A stretch of 64,000 bases of DNA from Bin34 sp963422415 (GTDB lineage: Bacteria > Chloroflexota > Anaerolineae > Caldilineales > Caldilineaceae). Both the position numbers and the translations under genes were made by a program. The stretch spans positions 3,286,001-3,350,000 of the forward strand of contig OY729430.1 of NCBI GenBank assembly GCA_963422415.1, read 5' to 3'. How positions within the stretch are numbered: position 1 is the stretch's first letter; each line of letters opens with the position of its first letter. Positions 62,531-64,000 of the stretch are shown here, piece by piece. The notes below the pieces were generated by a model that was given only the letters and a program-made list of their open reading frames with translations, made no database searches and had not been told where the DNA came from.

Positions 62531-64000
62531 TTACTCTGCGGTCATATAGAACTGTTCGGGATGTACATTGCCGGGACTGCCTGGAGCCCACGGGCCGAGA
62601 ATCCCAAAGCTGGGCACATTGTGGAAATTGTTCTTGATCACCACGGTCATGGGCTGGTCACCGGCGCCTCCAAGGGTAAAGGGACCCTCTTCGATATGGA
62701 TGCGCACCGCATCCCACACCAACCGGTGGCGGGCTTCGTCATCACCCTCGGACAAACCGGCATCGTAGATGGTCATCAGACGATCCACGACGCCACCGAC
62801 CGGAGGCTCTTCACCCTCGGCGCCCCCCGTCTGGTTCCACTTGCCTTGCATCGGCCAGGCCCGGTTGTCCCGAGTCGGGAAAACCCAGTCCGGATAAGTC
62901 CAGATGTCCAGCTCGGACGCATGACAATTACGGAACATGAACTTGCCTTCGCTTTGGCGCAGCCCCCATTCGGGCTGACCGAACAGGTCATTTATAGTGG
63001 TGTCAATGCCCACTTCACGCAATTGTGCGGCCAACTCGATATTGGAGTTCTCCGAAATGGTCTTGCCACCCCAATCCCCGGAGTCGAGGATCAGGTTGAA
63101 AGGCTTGCCACTGGGCAGATCCCGCCAACCGTCGCCGTCAGCGTCTACAAACCCCACATTGTCAAAACGCGAGGCCGCCAAGTCAAGATCGTACTCCGCG
63201 TCGGCCGCGGCCCATTCCTCGAACACAGCCTGACCCTCGTCGCTGGCAAAGTGCCAAGCCTGCGGGCTGATGGTGGACTGTTGAGGAATGCCAATGCCCT
63301 CCCAGACCACATCAATCAGACGTTGGCGGTTGATGGCCACGGAAATGCCCTTGCGCCAGTCCACTTCACGGAGCAGAGCCCGGATTTCCGCATCCTTTTC
63401 GGGATCGTCGCCATCGCCAATGTAGTCTTGGTTGATGAGCCAGCAAGGCCAACCGCCTGCGCCATTCACCCACTCGGTGTAGAGGGTATAGCCCACCTCT
63501 TCAGCCTTCTCGGCCAGAATGGGGAAGTGCAGCGGGGTATTGGAGCCTTCGCGGAAGGAGGCGTCATACTTGCCCTGCGTCAGGTTGAGCAGACGGATTT
63601 CCTCATCCTCGACCAATTCAATGTCCAGGCGATCGATGTACGGCAGCTGGTTGCCCGCCGGATCAACCTTCCAGTAATAGGGATTGCGGACCAATACGGT
63701 ACGTTCGCCGGCTACATACCTTTCGGCTTTCCAAGCAAAGACATTCGGGTGGTCCGCGTTTTCAATCCACTTGCTCTTCAGTTCAAAGTCTTCCCAGGTT
63801 GCAGCCTCCGCCCCAATGCCCGGTTGAAACTGCTCCAGATAGTGGCGCGGCTTCATCAGGGGTTCGAATTCCCAGAAGCCCTGCGCCAACACCGTCGGCA
63901 CGATCCACTTGGCTTCGTTCCACTCCCACGTCATGGTGTAGTCGTCCACGAACTCCACTGTCATGAGGGATTCGTCTTCGCTGAATCCGTACCACGGCAC
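62531..64000 (-). CDS. Peptide ABC transporter substrate-binding protein, N-terminus outside window
   Basis: The last 489 residues of a large family-5 (SBP_bac_5) binding protein; the reading enters from the right edge, so start and signal are missing. Family features include FKAEDESLMTV-like opening, ERYVAGERTVLVRNPYYWK, GNQLPYIDRLDIELVED (partner loop), RKGISVAINRQRLIDVVWEG and a C-terminus that ends near PEQFYMTAE. It is the receptor for the OppB-F importer downstream. The ligand may be peptides, but many such proteins bind other solutes. Confidence 0.9.
   Translation of the reverse strand: MPWYGFSEDESLMTVEFVDDYTMTWEWNEAKWIVPTVLAQGFWEFEPLMKPRHYLEQFQPGIGAEAATWEDFELKSKWIENADHPNVFAWKAERYVAGERTVLVRNPYYWKVDPAGNQLPYIDRLDIELVEDEEIRLLNLTQGKYDASFREGSNTPLHFPILAEKAEEVGYTLYTEWVNGAGGWPCWLINQDYIGDGDDPEKDAEIRALLREVDWRKGISVAINRQRLIDVVWEGIGIPQQSTISPQAWHFASDEGQAVFEEWAAADAEYDLDLAASRFDNVGFVDADGDGWRDLPSGKPFNLILDSGDWGGKTISENSNIELAAQLREVGIDTTINDLFGQPEWGLRQSEGKFMFRNCHASELDIWTYPDWVFPTRDNRAWPMQGKWNQTGGAEGEEPPVGGVVDRLMTIYDAGLSEGDDEARHRLVWDAVRIHIEEGPFTLGGAGDQPMTVVIKNNFHNVPSFGILGPWAPGSPGNVHPEQFYMTAE

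Overview
The window is GC-rich bacterial chromosome with densely packed genes in short operons, many joined by ATGA or GTGA stop/start overlaps. It probably comes from a Chloroflexota (Anaerolineae/Caldilineales-like) genome. This is an inference from the mix of genes: a DUF951 protein behind htpG, the order rpsB-tsf-pyrH-frr-uppS-cdsA, short EF-Ts and short adenosylhomocysteinase forms, Tat-type lipoprotein solute-binding proteins and large oligopeptide/sugar ABC importers. No 16S gene is present, so placement is by gene content only. I see no prophage, insertion sequence or CRISPR array.

Layout. 1-3.6 kb (minus): a partial zinc-ribbon membrane protein, an acyl-CoA synthetase, and an HNH endonuclease coupled to it. 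3.9-12.6 kb (plus): an ABC exporter, a sugar-type ABC importer (binding protein plus two permeases, no ATPase), and an FtsX-like permease. 13.1-17.5 kb (minus): htpG-DUF951-membrane protein, a zinc-ribbon/PH-like protein and tRNA-Pro(GGG). 18.1-22.9 kb (plus): rpsB-tsf-pyrH-frr-uppS-cdsA. 22.9-28.6 kb (minus): a seven-gene operon DUF4129-membrane protein-MoxR-DUF58-DUF971-rpe-anchored protein. 29.0-33.5 kb (plus): uvrB coupled to a type IIA topoisomerase A subunit. 33.6-39.6 kb (plus): a DapA-like lyase, mtnA, ahcY, metK and ruvB, a cluster centred on S-adenosylmethionine turnover. 39.6-45 kb (minus): a DUF3048/SH3 lipoprotein behind an attenuator-like leader, a two-domain VOC protein behind a palindromic operator, a small hypothetical protein, enolase, and a previously overlooked Cys-rich small ORF. 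45.1-49.3 kb (plus): cysteine desulfurase-mnmA-two membrane proteins-GNAT-like protein, a sulfur-relay/tRNA thiolation group. 49.3-52.3 kb (minus): a RIO1-type kinase, an acetylxylan esterase and an NAD-dependent dehydratase/dehydrogenase. 52.7-55.9 kb (plus): a methyltransferase, a GPP34 protein and a DUF4143 ATPase. 56.3-64 kb (minus): an Ldh-family oxidoreductase, a membrane protein and an oligopeptide ABC importer (binding protein-B-C-D-F) that runs off the right edge.

Regulation visible in the sequence includes an extended -10 element (TGTGCTACCAT) repeated before rpsB, the sugar-binding protein and htpG. There is a perfect palindrome over the htpG -35 region and another over the VOC promoter. 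An antiterminator/terminator arrangement precedes the DUF3048 gene, a long hairpin-rich leader precedes ahcY, and a strong terminator separates the peptide-binding protein from its permeases. I do not see one clear new multi-gene system. The best leads for novelty are the small ORFs with near-perfect Shine-Dalgarno sites (upstream of eno, and divergent to the methyltransferase), the structured leaders, and the shared promoter motif.
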